From: Novosphingobium huizhouense
Lineage (GTDB): Bacteria > Pseudomonadota > Alphaproteobacteria > Sphingomonadales > Sphingomonadaceae
DNA length: 64,000 nucleotides
NCBI RefSeq assembly: GCF_020179475.1
Contig: NZ_JAILXZ010000001.1
Coordinates: 806,001 to 870,000, forward strand
Direction of reading: 5' to 3'
How positions within the stretch are numbered: position 1 is the stretch's first letter; every line of letters begins with the position of its first letter. Under the pieces are notes generated by a model that did no database searches, was not told where the DNA came from, and saw nothing but the letters and a program-made list of their open reading frames with translations. Positions 28,332 to 36,919 of the stretch are shown one piece after another. The position numbers and the translations under genes were made by a program.

Positions 28332-29674
28332 ACCTGCGCCCGCGACTGAACGGCCTGCCCTTCCAGCCCACGGCGCGGGCGGTGCTGCTGCTGGCCGCGG
28401 TCGCGCCGCTCGCGCTTCTCGTCGCGGTGCTGCTGCCCGCGGCGTGGGTGCTGGCGCCGGCGCTGGCGGGCGCGCTGCTGCTGCTGGTCGCGCTCGACGC
28501 GCTTTTCGCCGGGCGGTTCGTCGATGTCCGCGTGCTGGCGCCGGCGGACGCCGAAGTCGGCCGCAGCCTGCGCTTCGTCGTGCTCGCCGACTTCGCGCGG
28601 ACCGCGGCGCGACGGATCGAGGCGGCGCTGGCGCTCGATCCGCGCCTTGTCGAAGGCGGGCGGCTGGCGCTGGCGCTGGCGCTGGCGCCGGGCGCGCAGG
28701 CGTGGGAGGGGGCGGGCGACGTCGTGCCGGTGCGGCGCGGGCCGGGGCTGATCGAGGCGGTGTGGTTGCGCTGGAACGGGCCGCTGGGGCTGGGCCAGCG
28801 CACCGCGCAGCGGCCGCTCGAGCGGACCGTGCGGGTGCGGCCCGACCTCTCGCCGTTGCGCTCGGGCGAATTGCAGCTGTTCCTGCGCGATGCCGATCTC
28901 GGCCAGATCGCGCGGCGGATTCGCGGGGCGGGGGCCGAGTTCGAGGCGCTGGCCGACTACGAACCCGGCATGGACCGGCGGCGGATCGACTGGAAGAGCT
29001 CCGCCCGGCACGCCCGGCTGGTGGCGCGCGAATACGAAACCGAGCGCAACACCCAGATCGTGTTCGCGCTCGATTGCGGGCAGACGATGTGCGAGCCGGT
29101 GGCTGGCCTTGCGCGGATCGACCGGGCGATCACCGCCGCGCTGACCACGGCGTGGGTCGCGCTGAAGGGGCAGGACCGCATCGCGCTGTTCGGCTTTGCC
29201 GCAAGACCGCTGGTGGCGACGCCCTTCGTCGCCGCGGCGCGCGATTTCCACCGGTTGCAGGATGCCGCCGCCAGCCTCGACTACCATGCCGAGGAGCCCA
29301 ATTTCACGCTCGCGCTGGCGACGCTGGCGGCGCGGTTGAAGCGGCGCTCGCTGGTGGTGGTGTTTTCGGACTTCACCGATCCGACCAGCGCCGAGCTGAT
29401 GATCGAGAACGTCGGCCGGCTGGTCGAGCGCCACGTCGTGCTGTTCGTGGTGATGGAAGATGCCGAACTTTCCGGGATCGCCACGGCCACGCCCGAGGAC
29501 CTCGACGACGTGGCGCAGGCGGTGACCGCCGATGCGCTGCTGCGCCAGCGCCAGCAGGTGCTGCAGCGGTTGCGGCGCCTCGGCGTGCGCGTGGTCGAGG
29601 CGCCGCACGAGGCGATCGGGCTGCGGCTGCTCGATGCCTATCTTGCGGTCAAGCGGCGGGGGCTTGTCGGATGA
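28328..29674 (+). CDS. DUF58 domain protein (VWA-like)
   Basis: The 448-aa protein has two adjacent N-terminal hydrophobic segments (about 17-58), then a beta-rich region and the DUF58 signature around residues 200-225 ([20 protein letters not shown]). The C-terminal half resembles a von Willebrand A fold ([22 protein letters not shown]), though without a full MIDAS motif. It is membrane-tethered and is the expected partner of the MoxR ATPase encoded just upstream. The start overlaps the moxR stop by 4 nt. Confidence 0.92.
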
Positions 29675-30720
29675 GCGCGTTGGGCGACAAGCTGGCAGGA
29701 TGGCTCGGGCGCGGCGCGGCCGAGGATGCCGCGCGCGTGGAGGAAGCGGCGCTGCGGTCCGACCGGTTCCGGCTGGAGCGCGAGGGCGACTGGAAGCGGC
29801 TGGAGCAGATCGTCGGCCAGATCGAGCGCGGGCGGCTGAAGCGGCTGTCGGACGAGGACCTGCTGGCGCTGCCCGGGCTCTACCGGATGACCGCGAGCGC
29901 ACTGTCGATCGCGCGCGAAACCTCGCTCGACCAGGCGCTGGTCGACTGGCTCGAGACGCTGACCCAGCGCGCGTGGTTCGCGGTCTATGGCCCGCGCGCC
30001 GGGCTGGGGCGCTGGCTGCGCGGCTTCCTCGGCGGCGGCTGGGGGCGGGCGGTGCGCAGCATCGGCCCCGACATCGTGATCGCGCTGCTGACGATGGTGG
30101 TGGGGACGGTCGTCGGCTGGCTGCTGGTCTCGAGCAATCCCGACTGGTTCTATGCGCTGATGCCCGGCGGCGACGAGCGCCAGCCCGGCGCGAGCCGCGC
30201 GGTGCTGGAACGCACGCTGTTCGGCAATGCCGACCAGGACGGCCTGTCGGTGTTCGCCGCGATGCTGTTCAGCAACAACGCGCAAGTCTCGATCCTTGCC
30301 TTTGCCCTGGGCTTTGCCTGCGGGGTGCCGACGCTGCTGCTGCTGGTCCAGAACACCGCGATGCTGGGCGCGCTGCTGTGGCTCTACCACGGGCAGGGGC
30401 TGACCTTCGAACTGGTCGGCTGGCTTTCGGTGCACGGCACGACCGAGCTGTTCGCGATCCTGCTGGCCGGCGCGGCCGGGCTTCACGTCGGCCGCGCGAT
30501 CGCGTTCCCGGGCAACCGCGCGGTGCTCGACGCGGCGGCAGAGGCGGGGCGGCGCGCGGCGCTGGTGATGACCGGGGTGGTGCTGATGCTGATCGTCGCC
30601 GCGCTGCTCGAAGCCTTCGCACGCCAGCTGCTCGACGCCACGCTGCCGCGGCTGGTGGTGGGCGCGTTCATACTGGTGTTCTGGATCGGCTACCTGTTCG
30701 TCTGGCGGCGCGGGCGATGA
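29671..30720 (+). CDS. Stage II sporulation protein M-like (DUF95) membrane protein
   Basis: The 349-aa protein has a soluble, charged N-terminal third (about 1-125) and then five or six transmembrane helices. The family segment is VSILAFALGFACGVPTLLLL with NTAMLGALLW and HGTTELFAILLAGAAGL. SpoIIM homologues in non-sporulating Gram-negative bacteria are common in MoxR/DUF58 operons, where their role is unclear. The gene overlaps both neighbours by 4 nt. Confidence 0.9.
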   Translation: MSALGDKLAGWLGRGAAEDAARVEEAALRSDRFRLEREGDWKRLEQIVGQIERGRLKRLSDEDLLALPGLYRMTASALSIARETSLDQALVDWLETLTQRAWFAVYGPRAGLGRWLRGFLGGGWGRAVRSIGPDIVIALLTMVVGTVVGWLLVSSNPDWFYALMPGGDERQPGASRAVLERTLFGNADQDGLSVFAAMLFSNNAQVSILAFALGFACGVPTLLLLVQNTAMLGALLWLYHGQGLTFELVGWLSVHGTTELFAILLAGAAGLHVGRAIAFPGNRAVLDAAAEAGRRAALVMTGVVLMLIVAALLEAFARQLLDATLPRLVVGAFILVFWIGYLFVWRRGR

Positions 30721-31643
30721 GCGCGCGGGGAGCCACGGGCCGCATCGTGCCCGATGCCGAGCGGCGCAAGCGCTGGCTGACCACGCCCGAAGGCGTGGCG
30801 CTGCCGTTCGTGCTCGCCTCGCGCGGGGCGCGGGCAGGCGCGGTGGCGATCGACCTGTTCCTGATCGGCGCGGCAATCGTGCTGACGACGATGGCGCTGC
30901 TGTGGACCGCGCAGGGGCTGGGGCTCAACGCCAACCTCAAGGGGCCGGCGGGCCACGCGCTCCAGGCGCTCGCGATCGTGTGGTTCCTCGCGGTGTTCCT
31001 GGCGCGCAACGCCTGGTTCCTCGCCTTCGAGCTGGGGCCCCGCGGGGCGACGCCGGGCAAGCGGCTGCTCGGCATCCGCATCGCCGCGCGCGACGGCGGG
31101 CGGCTGACCACCGAGGCGGTGATCGCGCGCAACCTGGTGCGCGACATCGAGCTGTTCATGCCGCTGGTGTTCATCGGCGGCGCCGCGTCGAGCGGAGGCG
31201 ACACCGACGTTGCCGGCTGGATGGGCCTCGGCTGGTTCGCGCTGTTCATGGCGATGCCGTTCCTCAACCGCGACGCGCTTCGCTGCGGCGACATGATCGC
31301 GGGCACCTGGGTGGTCGAGGCGCAGAAGCGCAAGCTGGGGCAGGCGCTGTCGCTCGCCGGCGCGGCGGCCGGGCCGAGCGCGACGACCGGGGTGACCTAT
31401 CGCTTCGGGCCGGAGGAGCTCTCGGTCTATGGCGAATACGAGCTGCAGGCGCTCGAGCGGGTGCTGCGCGAGAACCGGGCGGAAACGCTGGAAGAAGTTG
31501 CGGCCACGATCTGCGGCAAGATCGGCTGGAGCGCGGGCGCGGGCGACGAACGCGCGTTCCTCGAGGCCTATTACACCCAGCTGCGCGCGCATCTGGAGCG
31601 CGGCATGCGCTTCGGGCGGCGCAAGGCGGACAAGTTCGCCTGA
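30717..31643 (+). CDS. RDD-family membrane protein
   Basis: The 308-aa last gene of the operon. An N-terminal RDD domain (about 30-210) has the expected Arg (SRGARAGAVAIDLFLIG) and the PGKRLLGIRI segment between membrane helices. A soluble C-terminal tail of about 100 residues follows, with YGEYELQALERVLRENR and a strongly basic end (GRRKADKFA). The RDD family is of uncertain function, and some members are proposed ion transporters. It is convergent with the P450 gene, with 25 bp between the stops. Confidence 0.9.
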   Translation: MSARGATGRIVPDAERRKRWLTTPEGVALPFVLASRGARAGAVAIDLFLIGAAIVLTTMALLWTAQGLGLNANLKGPAGHALQALAIVWFLAVFLARNAWFLAFELGPRGATPGKRLLGIRIAARDGGRLTTEAVIARNLVRDIELFMPLVFIGGAASSGGDTDVAGWMGLGWFALFMAMPFLNRDALRCGDMIAGTWVVEAQKRKLGQALSLAGAAAGPSATTGVTYRFGPEELSVYGEYELQALERVLRENRAETLEEVAATICGKIGWSAGAGDERAFLEAYYTQLRAHLERGMRFGRRKADKFA

Positions 31644-31668
31644 CCTCGCGCCGCCCGAGGCTTGTCGG

Positions 31669-32979
31669 TCAGCTCGCCCTGAAGCGGATCGGCAGGGTCT
31701 TGAGGCCGCCGACGAAGGTGCTCTTGGCGCGCTTGGGTTCGCCCGCCAGCTCGAGGCTGTCGATCCGGTCGAGCAGCGCTTCGAACAGGATGCGCATTTC
31801 GAGCCGGGCGAGGTGAAGACCCAGGCACTGGTGCGCGCCCGCGCCGAAGGCGATGTGGCGGTTGCCGTCGCGCGCGGCGTCGAACTTGCGCGGGTTGTCG
31901 AACTGCGCCGGATCGTGGTTGGCCGCGACGTAGTTGAGCATCAGCCAGTCACCCGCCGCGATCGGCACGCCGCCGATCTCGACGTCCGAGGTGGTGGTGC
32001 GCATGAAGTGCTGCACCGGCGTGGTCCAGCGGATCGCCTCTTCGACGACGCCCGGCAGCAGGCTGCGATCGGCCTTGACCTTCGCGAACTGGTCCGGGTC
32101 CTGCGCCAGGGCGAGCATGGCCCCGGCGGTCGAGGCCGAGGTGGTGTCGTGGCCGGCCGCGGCGACGATGATGTAGTAGCCGGCAAGGTCGCGCGCCGAG
32201 AGCGGCTCCCCGTCGATGTTGGCGTTGGCGAGCACGCTGGCGACGTCGTTGGTGGGGTTCTTCCGGCGCTCTTCGGCGAGCGCGAAGAAGTAGGCCTCGA
32301 AATCGTTCACCGCGCCCATGACGATCTGCATGATCTGTTCGGGCGGCAGGTCGGCCATGCCCGACTTGTTGAGGTCCTCGTCCTGTCCGCCGAACATCTG
32401 CTGGGTGAGGAACAGCATGCGCGGCTCGTCCTCCTCGGGCACGCCGAGGATCTGCATGACGACGTGGAGCGGGTAGGGCGCCGAGACGAGCGGGCAGAAG
32501 TCCGCTTCCGGCCCCGCCGCGATCAGCCGGTCGACGGTGTGCGCGGCGAGCGTGCGGATGTCCTCCTCGATCTTGCGCAGGTTCTTGGGCATGAACCATT
32601 CCTGCGTCAGACGGCGCAGCTTGGGATGCGAGGGCGCATCGATCGAGACGAGCGAGTTGACGAGGTTGGGGCTGCCGCCGGTGACGGCGCGGGCAAAGGC
32701 CTCGCCGTCCTTGCCGGTGAACACGGTGGGGCGCGGGGCGTTGAGGAAGGTCTGGTTGTCCTTCGACACGCGCATCACGTCTTCGTGGCGGGTCAGCAGC
32801 CAGAACGGCTCGTGGAAGCCTTCCGCGCTTTCGATGCGCACCACCGGCGTTTCGGCCCGGATGCGGTCGAAGCGGTCGAGCAGCGGATTCCACTCGGCAT
32901 AGGAGCGGGGATCGATCACGGCGATGGCGTCCTCGGGCGAGGCCACCGGGGCTGCGGCGGGCGCAGGGATCGTTGCCAT
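31669..32979 (-). CDS. Cytochrome P450
   Basis: A 436-aa soluble bacterial P450 monooxygenase. The I-helix oxygen-activation motif is AAAGHDTTS, the K-helix ExxR is EEAIR, and the haem thiolate is C385 in FGAGAHQCLG. An N-terminal Ala/Pro-rich stretch of about 12 residues precedes the domain. It starts 4 bp after the stop of an acyl-CoA synthetase gene, so the two are cotranscribed and may act on the same acid, terpene or steroid-type substrate. No ferredoxin or reductase gene is nearby, so electrons must come from elsewhere. Confidence 0.95.
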   Translation of the reverse strand: MATIPAPAAAPVASPEDAIAVIDPRSYAEWNPLLDRFDRIRAETPVVRIESAEGFHEPFWLLTRHEDVMRVSKDNQTFLNAPRPTVFTGKDGEAFARAVTGGSPNLVNSLVSIDAPSHPKLRRLTQEWFMPKNLRKIEEDIRTLAAHTVDRLIAAGPEADFCPLVSAPYPLHVVMQILGVPEEDEPRMLFLTQQMFGGQDEDLNKSGMADLPPEQIMQIVMGAVNDFEAYFFALAEERRKNPTNDVASVLANANIDGEPLSARDLAGYYIIVAAAGHDTTSASTAGAMLALAQDPDQFAKVKADRSLLPGVVEEAIRWTTPVQHFMRTTTSDVEIGGVPIAAGDWLMLNYVAANHDPAQFDNPRKFDAARDGNRHIAFGAGAHQCLGLHLARLEMRILFEALLDRIDSLELAGEPKRAKSTFVGGLKTLPIRFRAS

Positions 32980-32983
32980 GGTA

Positions 32984-34519
32984 TCAGGCCTCCAGGGCGG
33001 CCGCGGCCTTGTATTCATCGCGCAACAGGCGCTTGAACAGCTTGCCGGTGGGCTCGCGGGGCAGTTCCTCGCGGAAGTCGATCTGGCGCGGCATCTTCAC
33101 GCGCGACAGCTGCGGATTGAGCCATTCGGTCAGCTCGGCGGCGAGCGCGGGGCCTGCTTCGGCAAGGTTGGCCGGCTGGACGATCGCGACGACGCGTTCG
33201 CCCATGTCCGCGTCCGGCGCGCCGATCACCGCGACATCGGCCACCTTGGGGTGGGTGACGAGCAGGCTTTCGATCTCCTGCGGGTAGATGTTCACCCCGC
33301 CCGAGATGATCATGAAGCTCTTGCGGTCGGTAAGGAACAGGTAGCCCTCGTCGTCGACCCGGCCGATGTCGCCAAGGCTGGTCCAGCCGTGCTTGTTGGT
33401 GGCCTCGGCGGTCTTGGCGGGGTCGTTGTGGTATTCGAAGGTGCTGCCGCCCTCGAAGAAGACCTGGCCCTCCTGCCCGGCCGGCAGCTCGTCGCCGTTC
33501 TCGTCGCAGATGTGGACGACGCCGGTCAGCACGCGCCCAACCGAGCCCGGGCGCTGCAGCCATTCCTCGCTCGAGATGAAGGTGAAGCCGTTGCCCTCGG
33601 TGCCGGCATAGTATTCCTTGAGGATCGGGCCCCACCAGTCGATCATCGCGTGCTTGACCGGGATCGGGCACGGCGCGGCGGCGTGAATCGCGCACTTGAG
33701 CGACGACAGGTCGTACTTCGCGCGCACCTCCTCGGGCAGCTTGAGAAGGCGGACGAAGTGCGTCGGCACCCACTGGCTGTCGGTGACCCGGTACTGCTCG
33801 ATCAGTTGCAGCGCATGTTCGGGGTCGAACTTGTCCATCACCACGACGGTGCCGCCGAGGCGGTGGACGCTCATCGACCAGCGCAGCGGAGCGGCATGGT
33901 AGAGCGGCGCCGGGCTGAGGTAGACCGAATCGGGGGTGAAGCCGAAGGCTTCGGCGGCCAGCATCATCAGCGCGGTGGGCGCGCCGATGGCCGGCTCCTC
34001 CGGCATCGGCACGCGCACGCCCTTGGGCTTGCCGGTGGTGCCCGAGGAATAGAGCATGTCGCCGCCGGCGCGCTCGTCGCCGATCGGGGTGGAGGGCATC
34101 TTCGCCAGCTCCGCCTCGAGATCGTGCGCGCCGACGCCGCCGAGGCGCAGCTGCGGGACCGATGGCGCGAGCGCTGCGACTTCGTCGAGCACCTTGTCGA
34201 GGTAGGTCGAGCTGACCAGCAGCTTTGCCCCGCTGTCCTGCGCGATATAGGCGATTTCGGGCGCGGCGAGGCGGCACGAGATGGCGACGAAGACCAGGCC
34301 GGCGCGCTGCGCCCCCCACACCAGCGAGAAGTATTCGGGCCGGTTCTCGAGGCTGAACGCCACGGTATCGCCGATCTGCAGCCCGCGCGCGCGCAGCAGC
34401 TGAGCGAAGCGGTTGCTGGCCTCGTCGAGCTCACGGTAGCTGACGGTGCGGCCGTCGGCCATGATGACGGCCGGCTTGTCCGGGTGGTTCCGGGCGTGCG
34501 CGCTCGGGTGGTGGTGCAT
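32984..34519 (-). CDS. Acyl-CoA synthetase (AMP-forming, ANL superfamily)
   Basis: The 511-aa enzyme activates a carboxylic acid with ATP and CoA. Motifs seen are the P-loop YSSGTTGKPKGV, YAGTEGNGF (A5), the A7-A8 block SLGDIGRVDDEGYLFLTDR with GGVNIYPQEIE, and the A10 lysine in PTGKLFKR. The substrate cannot be read directly. Cotranscription with a P450 suggests an aromatic, terpenoid or steroid side-chain acid, which is inference. The ATG at 34519 gives MHHHPSAHARNHPDKPAV, the usual start region of the family. Confidence 0.93.
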   Translation of the reverse strand: MHHHPSAHARNHPDKPAVIMADGRTVSYRELDEASNRFAQLLRARGLQIGDTVAFSLENRPEYFSLVWGAQRAGLVFVAISCRLAAPEIAYIAQDSGAKLLVSSTYLDKVLDEVAALAPSVPQLRLGGVGAHDLEAELAKMPSTPIGDERAGGDMLYSSGTTGKPKGVRVPMPEEPAIGAPTALMMLAAEAFGFTPDSVYLSPAPLYHAAPLRWSMSVHRLGGTVVVMDKFDPEHALQLIEQYRVTDSQWVPTHFVRLLKLPEEVRAKYDLSSLKCAIHAAAPCPIPVKHAMIDWWGPILKEYYAGTEGNGFTFISSEEWLQRPGSVGRVLTGVVHICDENGDELPAGQEGQVFFEGGSTFEYHNDPAKTAEATNKHGWTSLGDIGRVDDEGYLFLTDRKSFMIISGGVNIYPQEIESLLVTHPKVADVAVIGAPDADMGERVVAIVQPANLAEAGPALAAELTEWLNPQLSRVKMPRQIDFREELPREPTGKLFKRLLRDEYKAAAALEA

Positions 34520-34675
34520 GCATTCCTCTCTTCGCTGACGGCTTCGGGCCGTTCGCGCGAGACCTTAACTGCATGATTAAATCACGCAAAGGGATTCGTT
34601 GCCTCGACGGACCCGCTGCGCAAAAAAAGTTGCTGGCCCGCCAGCAAGCATCGGGAACGTCGGCCGCAGGCAAAG

Positions 34676-34703
34676 AAAAAGGCGGCACCAGGGCCGCCTT
34701 TTT
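34676..34703. terminator. Symmetrical rho-independent terminator
   Basis: AAAAAGGCGGC and GCCGCCTTTTT form an 11-bp stem with a 6-nt loop, giving a T-run on both strands. It lies 43 bp past the M23 peptidase stop on the minus strand and insulates it from the acyl-CoA synthetase gene. Confidence 0.88.
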
Positions 34704-34745
34704 CCGCATCCTCTCCCGAGGATGGCTATGTTCGACCGGGGCGGC

Positions 34746-35453
34746 TTATTCGGGTCCGCCGCGTCCTTCGGCCGGGTCGTTGTCTGCATAGAGGCCCGTG
34801 GCGCCCTGCATGTAGGGCAGCGGATTGACCGCTTCGCCCGCGACACGGACTTCGTAATGGAGGTGCGGGCCGGTCGAGCGGCCGGTCGAGCCGACGTAGC
34901 CGATAACGTCGCCCTTGCGGACGCGCTGGCCTTCGGCGACCGCGATGCGCGACATATGGCCGTAGCGGGTTTCGAGGCTGGCGCCGTGCTCGAGCTCAAC
35001 GCACAGGCCGTAGCCGCCGAACCAGTCGGCCTTACCGACCACGCCGTCGGCCGAGGCGTAGATCGGCGTGCCGGTGGCGGCGGGAAGATCGATGCCCTTG
35101 TGCTGGCGCAGGCCGCCGAGCACCGGGTGGACGCGAAGGCCGAAGCCGCTCGACATGGCGCGCGCCGAATTGACGGGCATCAGCGAGGGGATCGAGACGG
35201 TGCCCGAGCGCGCCGGGGCGACGGTGCCGGAGACCGAACCGCCGTCGAGCGCCTGCCACGAGGCGAAGAGGTTGCGGAACTGCTGGTCGCCGTTGTCGGT
35301 GCTGACCGCGGCGCTGCGCGATGCGTCGGCGGTGCGGAGCGGCGAGGCGATGTCGGCCGAGGCGCTGTTGGCGAATGCGGGGACCGAGATCAGTGCTGCG
35401 ATGGCGGCGAGTGCGCCGAGCGGCCTGCGGTAAAAGCTGGTGTTGTGCGACAT
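34746..35453 (-). CDS. M23-family (LytM-like) peptidase
   Basis: A secreted or periplasmic protein with a signal peptide (MSHNTSFYRRPLGALAAIAA, cleavage near SASA) and a C-terminal zinc endopeptidase domain (about 125-220). The metal and catalytic motifs are complete: QHKGIDLPA (HxxxD), YGHMSRI and HLHYEVR. It probably cuts or binds peptidoglycan cross-links. I chose the ATG at 35453 because the signal peptide starts there. The frame extends to an ATG at 35537, which would put 28 charged residues before the signal. Confidence 0.87.
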   Translation of the reverse strand: MSHNTSFYRRPLGALAAIAALISVPAFANSASADIASPLRTADASRSAAVSTDNGDQQFRNLFASWQALDGGSVSGTVAPARSGTVSIPSLMPVNSARAMSSGFGLRVHPVLGGLRQHKGIDLPAATGTPIYASADGVVGKADWFGGYGLCVELEHGASLETRYGHMSRIAVAEGQRVRKGDVIGYVGSTGRSTGPHLHYEVRVAGEAVNPLPYMQGATGLYADNDPAEGRGGPE

Positions 35454-35629
35454 TACGACCCGAACGACCTTCTTCTTTTCGACCCGCATCGATGCAAGCA
35501 TCGGCGCAGACGCGCTGACCCCCAGTGCGTGCCGCATCGGTTCGCGAAAACCGGCGCGGAGAAATATTTGAGAAGGATCGGAACCCCCCGCCCAACTCGT
35601 GATTGGAGGGGTAACGGCAGTGGTCCGGA

Positions 35630-36439
35630 TCAGGCAACCCCTGCCATCAATTCGTAAGATAGACCGGCCTTTCGCCGCGCCGAGTCGTTGAACGGTGGCT
35701 TAATGGCCCCGCGGAAGTGCCTCTCGACCAACGCTTTCCAAAGCTGCGGGGGCGATTCATCGCGTTCTTCGCATACCCGTTCGAAATGGCTTGTGCCGAA
35801 ACGCACATGGCGGATTTCGTCGTCAAGGATTCGTTGCAGGATCCGCGCGGAGCGCAGGTCGCCGGCCGCTTCGAACCGCTCGATGGTTATCGGAGTGACG
35901 TCGAGCCCGCGCGCTTCGAGCACCATCGGCACCACCGCCAGGCGCGCCGCGACATCGTGTGCGGTCTCGCGCGCGGCGTCCCACAGCCCGTCGTGCGCGG
36001 GCATCGCGCCATAGGCCGAGCCGAGCGTGCGCAACCGCCGGGCGAGCAGCGCGAAATGCATTGCTTCGTCCGCCGCGACGCCGAGCCAGTCGCCAACGAA
36101 CCCCGGCCCGCGCTCCGCGCCGAAACGTCCCGCCGCATCGAGCGCGAGGTCGATGGCGACGAATTCGATGTGGCACAGCGCATGGAGCAGCGCGATGCGC
36201 CCGCGTTCGGAGCCGCCGCGGCCGCGCTTGGGCATGGCGTTGGGCGGGAGCAACTGCGGCGCCTCCGGCCGGGCGGGCACGTCGGGCATGGCGACGTCGA
36301 ACGCGAAGGCGAGTTCGCCCGCGTGCCAGCGCCGGGCGACCGCGCGCGCCGCCATCGCCTTGGCCTCGGGTTCGGCGGTCAGCATCGCGGCGCGAATGGC
36401 CTGCGCCACCGGCGGCCTGGCGGAATCGGGGACGCTCAC
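35630..36439 (-). CDS. DUF455 (ferritin-like, MiaE-like) protein
   Basis: The 269-aa cytoplasmic protein has a four-helix ferritin-like layout. The likely di-iron ligands are in HIEFVAIDL, DEAMHF, and DDEIRHVRFG. DUF455 proteins are related to the tRNA hydroxylase MiaE but have no established reaction. The start is a GTG at 36439, six bases after the bcp stop, so it belongs to the glnE-bcp operon. No better ATG is available upstream. Confidence 0.87.
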   Translation of the reverse strand: MSVPDSARPPVAQAIRAAMLTAEPEAKAMAARAVARRWHAGELAFAFDVAMPDVPARPEAPQLLPPNAMPKRGRGGSERGRIALLHALCHIEFVAIDLALDAAGRFGAERGPGFVGDWLGVAADEAMHFALLARRLRTLGSAYGAMPAHDGLWDAARETAHDVAARLAVVPMVLEARGLDVTPITIERFEAAGDLRSARILQRILDDEIRHVRFGTSHFERVCEERDESPPQLWKALVERHFRGAIKPPFNDSARRKAGLSYELMAGVA

Positions 36440-36445
36440 CGCGGG

Positions 36446-36919
36446 TCAGAGCGCCCGGGCGGCGGCGAGCACTTCGTCGGCGTGGCCCTTGACCTTCACC
36501 TTGTTCCATACCTGCGCGATGCGGCCGTCGGCGCCGACGAGGTAGGTGGTGCGCTCCATGCCCATGTAGGTGCGGCCGTACATCGACTTCTCGGTCCAGA
36601 TGCCGAGCGCGTCGGACAGGCCGCCGTCCTCCGCATCGCTGGCGAGCGGCGCGACGAGCGCGTGCTTTTCGGCGAACTTCTGGTGCTTCCTGGGCGGATC
36701 CTTGCTGACGCCCAGCAGCGCGGTGCCGGCCGCGGCGAACTGGTCGGCCAGCGCCGAGAAATCCTTGTTCTCGGTGGTGCAGCCCGGGGTGTCGTCCTTG
36801 GGGTAGAAGAACAGCACCAGCTTGCGCCCGGCGAAGTCGGACGGCTTGACCGTGCCGCCATCGGGCGTGGCCAGGGCAATGTCGGGAAGGGCGTCGCCGA
36901 CGCCGATGCGCTCGCTCAT
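36446..36919 (-). CDS. bcp: Thiol peroxidase, Bcp/PrxQ type
   Basis: A 157-aa peroxiredoxin that reduces hydrogen peroxide and organic peroxides. The peroxidatic cysteine is C47 in DDTPGCTTE. It is the only cysteine in the protein, so the C-x4-C resolving residue of E. coli Bcp is absent and a 1-Cys mechanism with an external thiol is expected. YPKDDTPGC and TYLVGADGRI are family blocks. Its ATG overlaps the glnE stop (ATGA). Confidence 0.94.
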   Translation of the reverse strand: MSERIGVGDALPDIALATPDGGTVKPSDFAGRKLVLFFYPKDDTPGCTTENKDFSALADQFAAAGTALLGVSKDPPRKHQKFAEKHALVAPLASDAEDGGLSDALGIWTEKSMYGRTYMGMERTTYLVGADGRIAQVWNKVKVKGHADEVLAAARAL

